Source: Pseudofabraea citricarpa | Lineage: Eukaryota; Ascomycota; Leotiomycetes; Helotiales; Dermateaceae | Assembly: GCA_029641185.1 (NCBI GenBank) | Contig: JAPWGK010000005.1 | Location: 2,381,666 to 2,445,665, forward strand | Direction: 5' to 3' | Length of the DNA: 64,000 nt | Part shown: positions 9,031 to 22,178 of the stretch, piece after piece | Layout: each line of letters begins with the position of its first letter | Position numbering within the stretch: position 1 is the stretch's first letter | The notes under the pieces: model-generated | The model's input: the letters and a program-made list of their open reading frames with translations, nothing else | Databases searched by the model: none | Told to the model about the DNA's origin: nothing | Translations under genes and position numbers: made by a program

Positions 9031-12000
9031 AGATTATAAGTAAGAGCAGGCACAGGCACAGAGAGCCAAAGCCAGAGCCAAGGAGAAGGAGAGTTTTTTA
9101 AGGTTAAACGAAAACCTCCTCTTCGTCTTCTCTAATCTTGTTTGTTTGTTTGTTTGTTTTGTTCCTCCCACTCGAGGAAAGTAGAAAAAGCAAGAGCAAC
9201 GCGACGGAGAAGGAAAACGAAGAAAGTTTACGGCGATAGCGACGATCGTACAGAACAACTCGAACGACTGATGGGAAGGGGACTCTTGTCTCCCTAGCAC
9301 CTATATCTCTATTCGGATGTGGTATACCGAACCGCAGATTTGTTTACCCGTCCTGCTCCTCTTGTTTAACAGAATAGATGACAGCAGAACACTTATTAAC
9401 AACGCCGATGGCGATGACGATAGCGATGACGCTGCTCATTCACAACTCACCTCCTCCCTCCCCCATTCGCCCCCTCCCTCCCATCCATCCATCCATCCAT
9501 CCTTCCGCACAACTCCAGAAGATCACCAACACATCATTCCTCGGAAGGGTAAGTCGGAAGCAAAGTCGCACAGCCCCGAGAGGCTCTCCTTCCGGGACGG
9601 TAGTTGTATGGATAAAGGTGGGGGTGGAGCCCAGTTCCCAAAGGATTATCTGTGTATCTTTTCTCGTTTCTATTTATGCTCGCGCGCGAGGATTCTCTGT
9701 TTTTTTCTCTTTGCCTCTGTCTTCGTTTACGACGGCGATCGCGAGGGTCTCCGTGCATCATCCCTGGCCTGGTGGTGCCTGGGGGTGGGTGCTTGCTTGC
9801 TTGTCTGCCGGGAGCCAGCTTGGGCATTGGCGCTGGCGTGGTTCGCTTCGGCACTGCACTGTTGGGATGCCAGGAACAGAGGGAGAGGTACTGCAAAAGC
9901 AAGCTGTCAGAATAATAATAGGGGCACGGTCGTTCGTCTGTTGATTCTGCTCTGCGTGCGTGCATGCAAACGAAGTACGGCACTCTCTTGGCAGATCGCT
10001 TGCTAAGTTGATCGTGCGTGGTACTGCAGGTAGTTGTGAAGTACGGCGTGTGAGAATTACCAAGTAACAGCATATGGCTCGGTCGGTCGATAGACATAGC
10101 AGTTTCTGAACACCGAAGAAATAGATGCTGAATGTTGATTTAGTAAATATACGACAGAGCGGGAGGAACGCATCTTGAAGATCCGTCTTTCGTTGGAGGC
10201 ACGGAGACAAACGGTGCCGGTACTCGCTTATTAGCGATAGCAGCATCTGAGGAATCGTTCTGGTATACAAGAGAACGGGTTTGTAAGAGCTCGTCGATAT
10301 TCTGCTTACCGTGAGTATGTAGTCTTACAGAAGATGTACTATTTAGGTGTAGCAGTCAGTGCAATTGCAGTTGTCCTCAACCGTGCCTTGCGCGACTCTC
10401 AAGAAAGACAAAGATCATGGCCCACGGAATTTTCCTTGTATGCCTGACTAAAGATTGTAATGCCTGAATCGTCAAGGAAGAAAACACCAGACAGAGTTCC
10501 TTCAAGTGTACTGGGACCGCTGTCGTCAATGGCCGGAGAACTCGGTCCACGGGTCTCTCAAGGACCTCACGTGTCAAGCAAGGACAGCGAGCATATCCGG
10601 GCTGCCACATGAAATGGCCCTCGGGAGTATGGGATCAAAGAGAGTAGTTCAGCCTTCTGAGGTAGCCATTTCGTGCTGAGGAGGCGTTGTTTTGTGACTG
10701 TGATGCCTCTGCATTGCAGCCTGGACCATTCTCTTATCTTCGTCGGGCTATATAGTTTGGTGGGCGGAGGTTATTGGTGGACACGAAAACACGTCTGTGT
10801 GCGAAAGTAAGTTGGAGATGGTTTCTGGGAACTGCGATAGTTCATGCAAGAAGGAGATATCACATCTGGAGATGGCTTGGGTCACATGTCTAAGATGCCT
10901 TATGAAGTTTCCTGTCACAGTAATGAGTCAGTCCCAGTACTTCCTGTGTCGTGAGATATTCGGCTCTGTTATCCCTTGTACAAATTAAAATGAAGCGATA
11001 GCCATATAAGCCCAGTTCGCTGGATAGTATGCATCATTCTCATAGATTTTCTTTTTGGAGCTTCAAGAGGGCAAGGCATGAGAGCATGATTGAATGTGAA
11101 CGAGTCGCTGCCCGAGTCACTCTTCTCACCAAGTTGTTCAATGCGAATGAATCGCCATCGCAATTTCACGTCCTTGGCATATCCTTACCCTGAAGGATGC
11201 TCGGCTGGAGGGAAAGTATCGGGATGTGGCATCGGGTATCGGGATCGCATTGCTCTGTGACGCGTCGTGGGAAGCAGTTCTCGAGCATGTGGAGCCGAGC
11301 AGGCGAGCGGCCGTTCGTGGTGGAGGTTGCAGTGTAGGATTTGGATGTTTGTGATGGGGGTTATGGTATTGTTTGGGGTGATGTTTCTCGTGGTCGAGTG
11401 CAAGTGGTAGGATGGGCCGGTGGCTCGGTCGCTACGGTTGCTTTCTCTGTCTCTCAAGTTCCCAACCAAGTGCCGGGTACCTGAATGAATCACGAGCGGG
11501 CTAGCGAATGTGGAAAGTTACAATTTCTCTGGAAAGTTTAGTCTTTGTTTTTGTCTGGTCACTGGTGAGAGATTGAGGGAGACAAAGGCAGAAACAAGGC
11601 TCAGCCACGTGCATTCTTACCTCTGGATCTCGTGGTCGATTTGTCCTGTAATCTCCCCCTGGATGTGCCTCCCTTACATTGTTGTGCAATGTGCATTATC
11701 GTCGAATCATCCGCTGCCAGACGAGTTATGCATAATCTGCATCTCCCCCCTCTGGCATTAGTGCGAGCATAAAAACAAGTGCTGGCCCGAAGAAGCACCA
11801 AGTAATAGTTTAGACTTTTCCATGGATGGAAGTGGATGAAAGTGGATGTCGCATCGTACGGTGGTCCTGGTCTGCGCGTCGCTAGAGCTGGTTGTGGCAT
11901 GGTGGCCGCCGGGGACAGGGGAGGGGGATCGAGAAAGCATGGAACAAGGAGATTATTCTGTATTGGAATGGCGCGTGGGTGTGGGGACGATTGCACGATT

Positions 12001-13167
12001 GACTTGGGTAACTGAACGGCTAGCCTGTAATCAGGACCCTGGCGCGGGTCTAGAGTCTACAGTAGAGTCGAGAGTCGGGTATTTAACCGAGGGCTTGCTT
12101 CCAGTGAGTGGAAGTGGAACTGGGAAGGTGGCTGTGGCGGGCGTGCCTTCTACCTTCAGTGGGGAGAGTGCTGGAGAAGCGCTGTAACGGTCAGCCTGCA
12201 TCCACTGAGGGTTGTGGAAATGGGAATGGGAGATGGGGAGAGTGGTTGTGGTGGGAGAAAAAAAAAAAAAAAAAGATAGAAACTATTGAAAAGGCCCAGC
12301 AGGCATTGCCGCAAGAATGCACTGCGGCGTCTGTGATACGCTGCAGAGCCTGTAGGTATGCCAGTCTGCCACTGGATGGTCCCCTGAATCTCTGGGGGGT
12401 TATTTTGGGGGGGTTGCTGCCCCGGTTTATTTATTTCCAATACTTGCTCGGGCGTGCAGTCTGCAGCGTGGCTGCTGCTCGATCCAAACCACGGCCTGAC
12501 CCTGAACCTGAACCTGACAAGACATGGGTCGTCAGTGATGGCTGAAGGGCCTAGAATGGGGTCAAGTCTGGCTCGCGCTGTCTTTGTTGTTCTCTCTCTC
12601 TCGACTCTTCTGTTGTCACTCATATTCAGCCTGATATGTCCAGTGTGCCCGAGTAAGAGAGAACAATATATCCAACTTCAGTCACTCGTTTATCTGATCT
12701 TGGTTCTGCTCTTCGCTCTCTTTACCCTCTTTTTGTTTTCTCACTCTCAACTCTCCCTCTCCCTCTCCCTCTCCCTCTCACAACGCCGATCCGCAACTCT
12801 CGACCCTCGCGACCCTCTCGAGCAACACAGATCTTCAGGTACCTTACGATATCGAGTTACCGGCTGCATACACCGTCGCCCTCTTGCACCACCGCGAACG
12901 GGATAAGGCTGAACGGGAGCTTCAGAAGAATAACGAGTCAATTGGACCAACGTGTTTCGAGCCCTTCTGGAAGTCTGTAGTGGTGGATTGTATCGCATCG
13001 AGAAGTGGGAAGAAGTCATTCATTCATTCATCCATCCGCCGCATCGGGACAAACCACCAACACCAACATCAACACCAAACCTCACCCACGCCCTCGACAG
13101 CACGATTGTCGAAGGTCCCCTAGGTGATGCTGGAACCACGACTCTAGATCCCAAACCCATTATCGCC
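9031..13167. other. Gene-poor, microsatellite-rich spacer
   Basis: About 4.1 kb without a supported gene. It contains a TTTG microsatellite (about 9138-9160), ATCC repeats (about 9481-9502), an A15-type run (12257-12274) and a CTCCCT microsatellite (about 12748-12780). Longest open frame (9317-10006) is His/Ser/Leu-biased, spans microsatellites and has competing long frames on both strands, so I do not call it. CT-rich DNA near 12580-12800 may be part of the leader or promoter of the surface-protein gene at 13168. A long non-coding RNA cannot be excluded. Confidence 0.4.
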
Positions 13168-14601
13168 ATGATGAAGATGACTTCCACGAACACCAATAAT
13201 ACTATTAATGACAGAGCAGTGAGCCCATCACGGACATCTCGCCAAAGCTCTTCGACGTCGCACCATCGCTCGTCCCCCAGCACATCATCATCCGCATCCA
13301 CCCCGACCGGGAATTGCTCCCAACCAGGTCGTCATCAGCCTCAGTCGTCGTCGTCGCACAGCCGCATGTCCATGTCCCTGCTGCTCTTGATATGTTTCTT
13401 CGCCCTCAACTGCTCTGCCCATCTCATCCCGCTGTCGAGCTCAACTCTCGACGAACAGATGATCGAGGCCCCCGACGCGGAACTGCGAGAATCTGCATCG
13501 CCGGCCCCCCGCGAAAAGCTGCTGCCCGAGGACGATCTCCTGGGATCGACACTCCAGCGCCTGGCGAAGACGGGAACCATCCTCGTGGATCAACGACCTC
13601 CACCGGTGCCCGTGTCGCCCACGGCCTGGGAACTCGTGAACGTCGACGAAGCAATCGAACTGCGGATGAAGAGGAGAAATAAGAGGCAGTTGTCGACGTC
13701 GGCAGCGGCGTCAATCACGCCAACGACGACGCCGACTCCTACAGCGACCGTTTCCACCAGCACAGCTAGCGTTCTCGTCGTCGCCGCGACCAATACTGCA
13801 ACGTCCTTGCCGACGCCTTTCGATAGCGGCTTCAGTAATAACATCACCGACAGCTGCTCCGCATTCCTCGACGAGTTTCTTAATAATGCCACCTTCAAGG
13901 CATGCCTGCCGTTCTCGCTGCTCCTCCAGGTAAGTTCGGTCGATGCCGATGCCAATGCCAATGCTCGTGGGGTGGTGACGAAACAGCTAACCATCCATCC
14001 ATCCATCTAGTCATCCAACTCCTTCTTTCAGGTCTCGAAGTCTCTAGTCCGCACTACGCAGCTGCTAGACTACACCTGTTCGACGAATGTCACCACCTGC
14101 TCCGCCTACACGTCCAATGTCGCCGCCAACCTCTCCCTCGCCGAGAACTGCGGATCCGACCTCTCCAACCAGAACCCCCTCGTGCAACAGGCTCTCTTGG
14201 GCCTGGAGAGCTATCAGGTCCTCTACCAAGCGTCCTGCCTCCGCGATCCCGAGACCGCTTCCTACTGCTTTGCCGATGCGGTCACCAACTCCAGCAGTCC
14301 CACCGACAGCTACCCATACTACCTCCCACTGAACGTCTCCCTCCCCGGAGGCAGCCAGCCAACATGTGATAGGTGCTTGCGAAACACGATGGAGATCTTC
14401 GCCGCGGCGAGCAGTAACCGCAGCACTGCCATCGCTTCCACCTATGCCACCGCAGCTCAGATCATCAACGTCGATTGTGGGCCCGGATTCGTCAACGCTT
14501 CACTCCCAGCTGCAGCCGTGACAGGGGCCGCGTCCAGCCTCGCACTACCCAACTCAGCATTACTCGCATTGGTTCTGGTCGTTGGAAGCTGGTTGGTTTG
14601 A
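13168..14601 (+). CDS. Probable GPI-anchored or secreted fungal surface protein (DUF7729-like)
   Basis: Two exons, 13168-13929 and 14011-14601, joined in phase 0 (GTAAGT donor, ATCTAG acceptor), giving 450 aa. The first 66 residues are Ser/Thr/His-rich; a strongly hydrophobic segment follows an internal Met (MSMSLLLLICFFALNCS). If translation starts at the ATG at 13366 or 13372 this becomes a classical signal peptide; from 13168 it would be a signal anchor. After a Pro/Thr-rich linker (about 235-265) comes a Cys-rich domain with NITDSCSAFLDEFLNN and CLPFSLLLQ, continuing over the intron as SSNSFFQVSKSL, a pattern I recall from an uncharacterised fungal domain (DUF7729; name from memory). The C-terminus (AASSLALPNSALLALVLVVG) fits a GPI-anchor signal. 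Function is unknown; cell-wall or plasma-membrane location is inferred. Confidence 0.72.
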
Positions 14602-16368
14602 ATCATCTAAGCGGGAGGGAGAGCTCGGAAGGACCGGATTGGTCCAGGAAGGCCCGGTTTACCACGATGAGAAGATCCGACAGATCTTCGTGTCACGTCG
14701 GGTTCACGATACTCGAGAAGGAAGACATGTACGACTTGCAACTTGGTCATCAGACGATTTCGGAATCGGAATTCGGATGAAATATCTCCATTCCCTGGCA
14801 TCCGCCAGAGCAGAAGAGGAGAAGGAACGAAAAGGCAGCCACCCGGTCATTGTAGAGAGACCGTGGCCGATGTTAATATAATTACACAAGAGATCGAACC
14901 GTACCATATGGGGCATTATTGGGAGGAAGGAAATCTTTTATCGCGATCTGGAAGAAAAAGCTTTTTGCACTGCAGCACGGCGTCGATACCCACACCTTGA
15001 ATGGAAAAAAGGAGGCTTTTTTAATGATTCGTTTTTAGCGGAAGGTCCTCTTTGGCGTTGGACAGAGAGGAAAAGAGAGTGATGGATTGTCGATATATTT
15101 TTTTTAAACTTCTCTGCCACCCTTTTTACATATTACTTATTTTCTAATTATTTACCTTCACCTTAACTTTTTAGTTGTAACTTTCTCGAGGTCATTTGTA
15201 CATGTAGATGTGTACCTTGGCTCAGAATCTAAATACAAACTTTTACATAATCCTGATCTGCTTTTTCTCTCTCTTTATGATAAGTGTGCGAAGGCTTGAT
15301 GAATCATGAATCTTGTCGCTCACTGTCGCTCTTGACGACCCCGGAGAGGAGATCCGGTACACTGGACAGAGATGCAGGCTGCAGGACAAGAGATAAGAAG
15401 CTATAAAGCTAGCTCGAGATCATACGAAAGCCTACCGTATGGCAACATGCCAACCCCGGAAACAATATTACTGTACCATGCATAATCACTTATTGAAGAC
15501 TCAAACTTCCTTTCGAGGCAAGTGCTTATCTTATCCTGCACACGTTGCATTCACCCAAATCTTGACTTGTCTTCGGCATTTACTTTCCTGGTCTGATCTT
15601 TTTTTTTTGTTTTTTTTTTTGTCTTTCTCCTGGTCGCTATGATTCCTTCCACCAATCTCCCAGCCGACCGAACGGACGACGCCCAACTTCAAGACTAGTG
15701 TCGAGAGAGACAAGACTCTCTTTCTCTCCCCTGCGGCTCAGCAACCTCTGGGCTAAGAATGGCAGAACCAAACCCTGACTATCAAAAAAAGCTGCTACCT
15801 ACGAACGCCCCCAAGAAGGCGATCTGCGAATAAGGGTGTGCGATCTGAGCTGGGGTCAATGGCACCACGGCACCAAGACGCTCACGAGCGACGCCGCCGA
15901 GTCTGTTTCTCGCAGCTGATGGGATACATTTCACACACAACCACACATCCACACAACCACACCACCACCACCACCACCACTACCCCCGCTCTGCCAGCCC
16001 CACAATCCCGACTTCTTCTGACTATTGATACGAGCTGCAATGCAAGTCCGTATGCATCCAGAAGCTGGGCCTCCAGCCATACGGCTCTCTTCAATTTCCC
16101 ATCTGGAGCTGCCCGTGTCTTGTCTTGTCCTCAGGTCGTAAGCAGCAGGACAGCAGGACAGCAGCACGCTCCACGATGCGATACGGGAGACGCTACCGTC
16201 TGCCACCAGCGAGTGAAGTTGGCCTCACCTCACGATGGCTCCGGCCGTTATAAGAAAGTAGTGCTTTTCTCTCAGCCGTGTCTTCCCCTTTATTTCTTTC
16301 TCTCCCTCTCTTTCGTTCTCTGTCGCAGCCTCACTGTCGTTCATGTCACTCGTTCAATCTTCTTCAGC
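14602..16368. other. Spacer and long leader upstream of the peroxidase gene
   Basis: Holds the 3' region of the surface-protein gene and the promoter of the peroxidase. There is a T-rich run (about 15600-15621) and a CCA/CAC microsatellite at about 15946-15985. The peroxidase frame is open upstream to 15838, but that part encodes low-complexity His/Thr residues and precedes a clean signal peptide, so I treat it as leader. Confidence 0.4.
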
Positions 16369-19173
16369 ATGAAGAGCTCTCTTGCGATTGTAGCATGGCT
16401 AGGCCTGCTTCTTTCTGGTACCTCGGCCGACCCCACGTGGCCTGCAACGACGGATGAGTTGGAGGATTACATGTTTGTAACTCAGGGCTACGGGGCCAGT
16501 GGTTTCGCAGCTCATGTTATCCCGTGCACGGCGTCTGAGTTCGGTCCGGGGAGACAGGTGTCGGCGGAATGGATCCGGGTTGGCTTTCATGATATGGCGA
16601 CGACGAACGTCTACTATGCGACTGTTGGAGTACCGCATGGAGGGATCGATGCGTCTCTCATGTTTGAGTTAAACTCGGGCGAGAACGTGGGCGACGGATT
16701 TGCCAGTTCCCTCACGACGTATGGACAGTTCTTCTCCAAGCGGACATCAGTTGCCGATCTGATTGCGTTGGGTGTATCCACGGCGACTCGTTCTTGTGGT
16801 GGACCACTGGTACCAGTCAAGCCAGGGAGGGTCGATGCCACAGCCGCAGGACCTCTGGGTGTTCCCCAGCCCCAGAATTCTCTCTTCACCTTCCAAAGCC
16901 AATTCCAGAGGATGGGCTTCACCACATCTGAGATGATCTTGATGACAGCATGTGGCCATACTGTGGGAGGAGTCCACGCCGGAAACTTCCCAAACATTGT
17001 TATCCCGGGTACGGTTGCAAATGACTATGCTCTCTTTGACGACACGACGGGCCAATTCGATGAGCATATTGCAACCCAATATCTGGGCGGTACCACAACG
17101 GATCCTCTCTCGGTTGGCCCATGTGTGAGCTCGACCAGATGTTCAGACAAGGTTACCTTCAATGGGGATAGCAATGCCACCATCAGCACAATCAACACTC
17201 CAACGACTTTTGCTACTAATTGTCAGACTATCTTTCAGCGCATGATTGAGACGGTGCCTCCTACAATTACTCTGGGGGCTGCTTTGGCGCCTTATACAGT
17301 CAAGCCGTATGCTCTTCAGCTTACTTTACTTTCAGGGGGAACGAGTATCAAATTTGAAGGAAAGATTCGCGTCAGAACTACAAATGGTGCTGTGGCGAGT
17401 GTGCAACTGATCTATCTAAACCGTAATGGTGGAACGGGGGGTACCATTACCACAACTGTTGCAGGTACTGCTCAGGGATTTGATGATACTTTCACTGTAA
17501 GTTTTTGTTTCTAGAATTAGAATTCTACTAATGGGGTTTAGTTCTATGGTTTCTCAACTACCCTGGATTCTACAACTTCAATTTCGTCATTCAAGATTCA
17601 AGTCACATACACCACTGGAGGTGTGACGACTTATGATAATAATGGCTCTGGCTACCCGATTCAAGATTCAGTCATGTATCTTGCTCCACAGAGTTGTGTC
17701 AGTCAAGCTGGAAGTCTGACAGTTGTAGCTGCCGTTCGGAACACTATCAGCACAGCTCCAACACTCGATCTCTCATTGAAGACTGCAAGATCTGGAGTAC
17801 CGGTGCCAGCTCTATCGAATTCATCTCTTGCAATGACTAAGGGTTCTACAATCGGAGCATACACTCTCTATAGCGGCAGCGCTACTTTGACTTCGGATCA
17901 GCTTTCCAATACGCAATTTGATGTCTCAGCTGGTACGGTGAAGGATCAGTTTAAGACTTCTGCTGGAATGGGGGCTGTATGCTCCCCTTTGGGTTCTAGT
18001 GCAAGTAGTTCGACGAGTAGTACCACATCTCGATCAACTACAAGTACTTCAATAACCAGCACGACCTCGCGAACATCAACTAGTTCATCTCAAACTTTAA
18101 CGACTACCACATCTCGGACATCAACAAGCACAACTTCAGCACCAACGCAGACGGGACCAGCTCACAAAACCACAGTCGGAGCATACACCTTCCAAGGCTG
18201 CTACACGGAAGGTACTGGCGTCCGAGCCCTCAGCGGCGCAACGTTTATTGATTACACTACCATGACGCTCGAGAAATGTGCCAGTAACTGCGCCGCGTAC
18301 ACGTACTGGGGAGTTGAGTATTCTGGCGAATGCTACTGTGGCAATTCTCTAGGCACGGGTTCAGTCCTCGCCCCTCTCGCAGATTGTAGTTTCCTGTGTC
18401 CCGGGAATAATCTAGAGTATTGCGGTGCGGGGGATCGGTTGGAGCTGTATGGGAAAGTAGCTGTTTCTTCGAGTTCAAGTTCTACTTCAAGGTCGTCTTC
18501 TTCGTCTTCTTCAAGCTCACGCACTTCATCAACCCTTACTACATCTACAAAACCAAGCAGCAGCACCGCTACGACATCATCAATCACTTCCCGAACTTCC
18601 ACTTCCACCACTTCTTCTTCCGCATCTCCAACATCCACCTCCCCAACCCAGCCCCAAACAATAGGATCCTACACCTTCTACAGCTGCATGACCGAAGCCA
18701 CCAATGCGCGTGCCCTGACGGGTGCCGCATTCGCCTACGACACGATGACGCTATCGAGCTGCGCGGCCAATTGCACGGGCTTCCAGTACTTCGGCACCGA
18801 GTACGGCCGGGAATGCTACTGTGGAAACTCGTTCTCGACGGGCTCCAACAAGGTCGATGGTAGCCAGTGTAGTATGCTATGTGCGGGTGATACGAAGACC
18901 TTCTGTGGCGCGGGCGATCGGTTGAGTGTTTATGTTTTGAGGTCAGCTGGGATTCCTTCTTCAACTTCTATTTCTAAGATTTCTTCTACTTCTCGAATTT
19001 CCTCTTCTTCTACTCGGTCTTCTTCTACTTCTAGATCTTCTTCTACTTCCAAATCTTCTTCTCGGTCTTCTACAACTACCCGAATTTCTACTTCTAAAAC
19101 TTCTACTACTTCCAAATCTTCTTCTCGATCTTCTTCTACAGCTCGACCCTCTTCAACCTCAGGCATTAAATAG
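16369..19173 (+). CDS. Secreted class II-type heme peroxidase with two WSC domains
   Basis: Exons 16369-17496 and 17542-19173 (45-nt intron, phase 0) encode 919 aa. The N-terminus MKSSLAIVAWLGLLLSGTSA is a signal peptide. The peroxidase domain (about 21-340) has the distal heme motif WIRVGFHDM (R70, H74) and the proximal motif TACGHTVGG (H197), as in fungal AA2 peroxidases that oxidise phenolic or lignin-like substrates with hydrogen peroxide. A beta-rich segment follows, then two WSC domains (about 587-680 and 748-844), each with the GCYTE/SCMTE opening, CASNC/CAANC, and ECYCGNS with a final FLCPG/MLCAG and CGAGDRL. WSC modules bind cell-wall polysaccharide. Ser/Thr-rich linkers, likely heavily O-glycosylated, flank both domains and form the tail. 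No C-terminal hydrophobic anchor is seen, so it is probably secreted and wall-tethered through WSC. Lignin degradation is not shown. Confidence 0.88.
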
Positions 19174-20375
19174 AATCGTCAAGCTCACCAAATCTCGGTC
19201 TAGCACTTAACATGGTACCAAACTCAGCTAGTCCAGCAGTACCAGCTCGAGGTGAGGCATTTAAAGAAAGATGCACTCGCGTAGATAGATACCTAGGTAT
19301 ATAGCTACATACCTTAGCTACCACCGCATATCGCTAAACCCGGTATCGATCACACGAACGGGTTTTTACTTGGCATTTTAGACATGGAAGGTGGGTGGGA
19401 GGAGTACACAAGGCGTTTTCGTTTGCTTTTTCTTCTTTCTCGGGCGGGAAGGAGGCTGGAATCGGAATGGCATCTGGATTTAATCTGAGAGGCAGAAAGG
19501 AGAGAGGGCCTTTTTACGGTGATAGCCAGTCGATGGATTTATCATGCTGGACGATCAGTCGGAAAGAAAGAAAAGCAGAGTCGGATAGTAAAGCTAAATG
19601 TACTCGCAGCTAAATAACCTGGCCGTCTGAGAATTGTTCAAGACTACACGTGGAATATGGTGAGAGTTAGAATATATGGCAAGTTGGCACTCTTTAAACT
19701 CCATGTAAACTTGTTGGGGCTATCTATCGAATCACCCTCACTTCCCTCCTTGGTAGCATGCCATTTCAGAGCTACCCTTTCTCAGGCTTTCTGTGTTGTT
19801 TTTATATATTTTCCTTACCTCTCTCCCCTACCTGTTGTGTTCAATTTGCCCCTCTCAACTTCCTTCCCTATTTCTTAACCTACCGACCGCACTCATTCGC
19901 ATCGTGTCGGTGGTGATTTTGTCTTCGACTTCCTTTACATCAAGTAGGTAGGTAGGTAGGTAGGTAGGAGGCTGGCTGGGATTGACTTGCGTACTGACGT
20001 ATCACTTATCCAATCACTTATTCAATTCCAGCCTGTGCATGGACTTACGCTCCTGCTTTACACATTTACAGCACATTACTTACAGACAGGCTTCCTTTGA
20101 TCCTCTATTCTTCTCTTCCACACCCTCAAACGAGATGAAATACTCAAAGGATCTTTAAGAAAGCATTCTTTTAGTAGAAATCCAAAAAAAGGAAAACTCA
20201 AACGCCGTCCATTCCATGTCAATCGTATAAAAATTTCTAAAAATTGAAAAATGAAAACGACAAGAACACCCATGGCATCCTACGCTCATTCCATCCCATC
20301 CTAAAATACACAAATCCCTCAACCGACCAAGTCGAGAGAGTCATAAAAAGAGAGAGAAGAGAAAGACATGATCAC
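19174..20375. other. Intergenic spacer between peroxidase and phosphatase (convergent genes)
   Basis: Contains the two 3' regions. A TAGG microsatellite lies at about 19944-19970. No supported gene. Confidence 0.45.
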
Positions 20376-22178
20376 TTATCTATCGTGACTCACAACCCTC
20401 CCCATCTCAACGATGACCTGCTCATCCACCTTGGCCCCGACGTCCCCATACTCAAGCCTCTTGTATGTCGCAATCCTCGCCTCGTTCATATCGATATCGA
20501 AGAAGCGTATGCGGCGGTGATAGCCACCATAGCCTCCGTAGCCACCGAATCCAGCACCGCCCGCGTAGCACATCCACAGAGCTGGGTCTTCTTTTTCGTT
20601 TTTGGAGAGCGCGCAGTACTCGTTTGCGTGATCACTTTGAGTTTCCCACCATCAGTAACAGAGAAAGAGTGAGAGATTAAGAGAAAAGGGTAGACTTACT
20701 GTCCCACGCTAACGAAAAGAACCCCTTCTTCGACCAACGCATCGCGAAACCCAGAATTGAACCCAGGCGCCGTGACTCCCTCCCTCCATGCTCCCTTGTA
20801 GTAATTTGACTCGTCTCTGAATTCTGGGATCGGGATATGAATGAAAGCCAGATCCATGTGCACGTGGGTATACTCCTTATGAGCCTTCTTGAGCCCTTCG
20901 GCCGTCTCCTTGAACCAGTCGATCTGGTTCTTCTTAAGCCAGTCGTACCCCTTGAAATTTCTCTCGTCGGGCGAATACGCGTGCGAATCGAGCAGGTAGA
21001 TGGTTAGGGCGGAATGTTTCGAGCTGCCACGTGCGAGCACTTCGACGTAGTAGTTTCCTACTCCTTCAATGTCGGCAGGCCCAGCTCGAGATAATGAGTA
21101 CGGAAGTGTCTCGATCAAGGCCATTTGTTCTTCCCGTGGCGATGATCCTTCATCGTCGTGGTTACCGAAGATACTGGCAAATGGAATCTTGCGCTTGATG
21201 AACAATTCCGCGTATTTGAAAATTGCCTGTACATGATTAGAATTACCACCACAAACAAAAATAGAATTCTTACACTTTGAGCATCCGGAGCCGTATCACC
21301 ATTAACTTGATCTCCACTGAGAATCACCAGATCTGGCTTCTCCTCGTCCAAGAGCCTACCCACAAACTCTAAAGTTCGAGTATCCGCCTCGCAAGATGAT
21401 CCGTCGGCCGGCATCGCATCTCGACAATGTCCAGTTCCAGTGCTCAGATGTAAATCCGCTGCCTGCATGATCTTGAATTTCCCATTCTCTCCAATTCTAG
21501 GTTTCGGCTTGATGACTGCAGCTGGGGTTCCTCTCCTAATGCTGAGTCTTGCCTCCTGTCCCTCTCCAGACGACTCCAGTAACAGAGGCGTACCCGTCAT
21601 CTGCCAGCCTTCTCTAGGATCGACAGCATCTGCCCCGAACAAGATATCAATTGCCGTGACGGCATTATTCGAATCACTCGCATGTCGTCTCGCCGATCGT
21701 TTCAACCATAATCCCGCCGGTCTCGAAACCCATTTGATATCCTCCTCTTCCTTCTCACCCGTCGACGGATCCAATCTTCCGACCGTGACATCCACAACCA
21801 CCCCATCGTCCGGCGTCAGATCCTTCTCCTCTTTCCTCTTGACATGCACGTATGCAGACGACACCCACCCGCTGCCTAGGTACAGATCCTTCTCTATCCT
21901 CTGCCAGACATCCGAATCGAGTTTACAGCTCGAGAAAAGATTGACCTTCGAGCATGTCGTGACAGTGATATCGGTGATAATGAACCCGGGGTGGTGCGCC
22001 GGCAGGTAGGTATGGATCGCAGACGGGAGCACGCGAAATTGGTTGTCGAGGATGAAGACGACGAGGAGGGTGACGACGGCGAGAGCGCCGAGCTGGCTCG
22101 CCGTGCGAACCTACACGATCAATCCGTCAGCAGAATCTCAGCCGCATAAGAAACGGAGCTCACAATTCTCCGCGTCAT
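20376..22178 (-). CDS. Dcr2-like calcineurin-fold metallophosphatase
   Basis: Minus-strand exons 22178-22164, 22110-21274, 21226-20700 and 20634-20376 give 545 aa; the 5-codon first exon encodes MTRRI. Residues about 8-26 (SQLGALAVVTLLVVFIL) form a membrane anchor. The metallophosphoesterase domain shows QAADLHL (D224, H226), LSGDQVNG (D272), FGNHDDE (N306, H307), AFIHIP and, rebuilt across the last intron, VGHDHANEY. These are the five metal-site motifs. The order and length match yeast Dcr2 and SIA1-type phosphatases; Dcr2 dephosphorylates Sic1 and Ire1 in yeast. Here the role is inferred from family. The gene is divergently arranged with the lipase gene at 23167, separated by about 990 bp. 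The sequence ends VVSHDR. Confidence 0.88.

Noticed and set aside
9317..10006. 229-codon frame with His/Ser/Leu-rich product
   Set aside because: It spans microsatellites, overlaps equally long frames on both strands, and has no domain.
18333..19166. Long minus-strand frames rich in Glu, Asp and Val opposite the peroxidase tail
   Set aside because: They are the antisense of TCT/ACT-rich Ser/Thr codons in the linkers.
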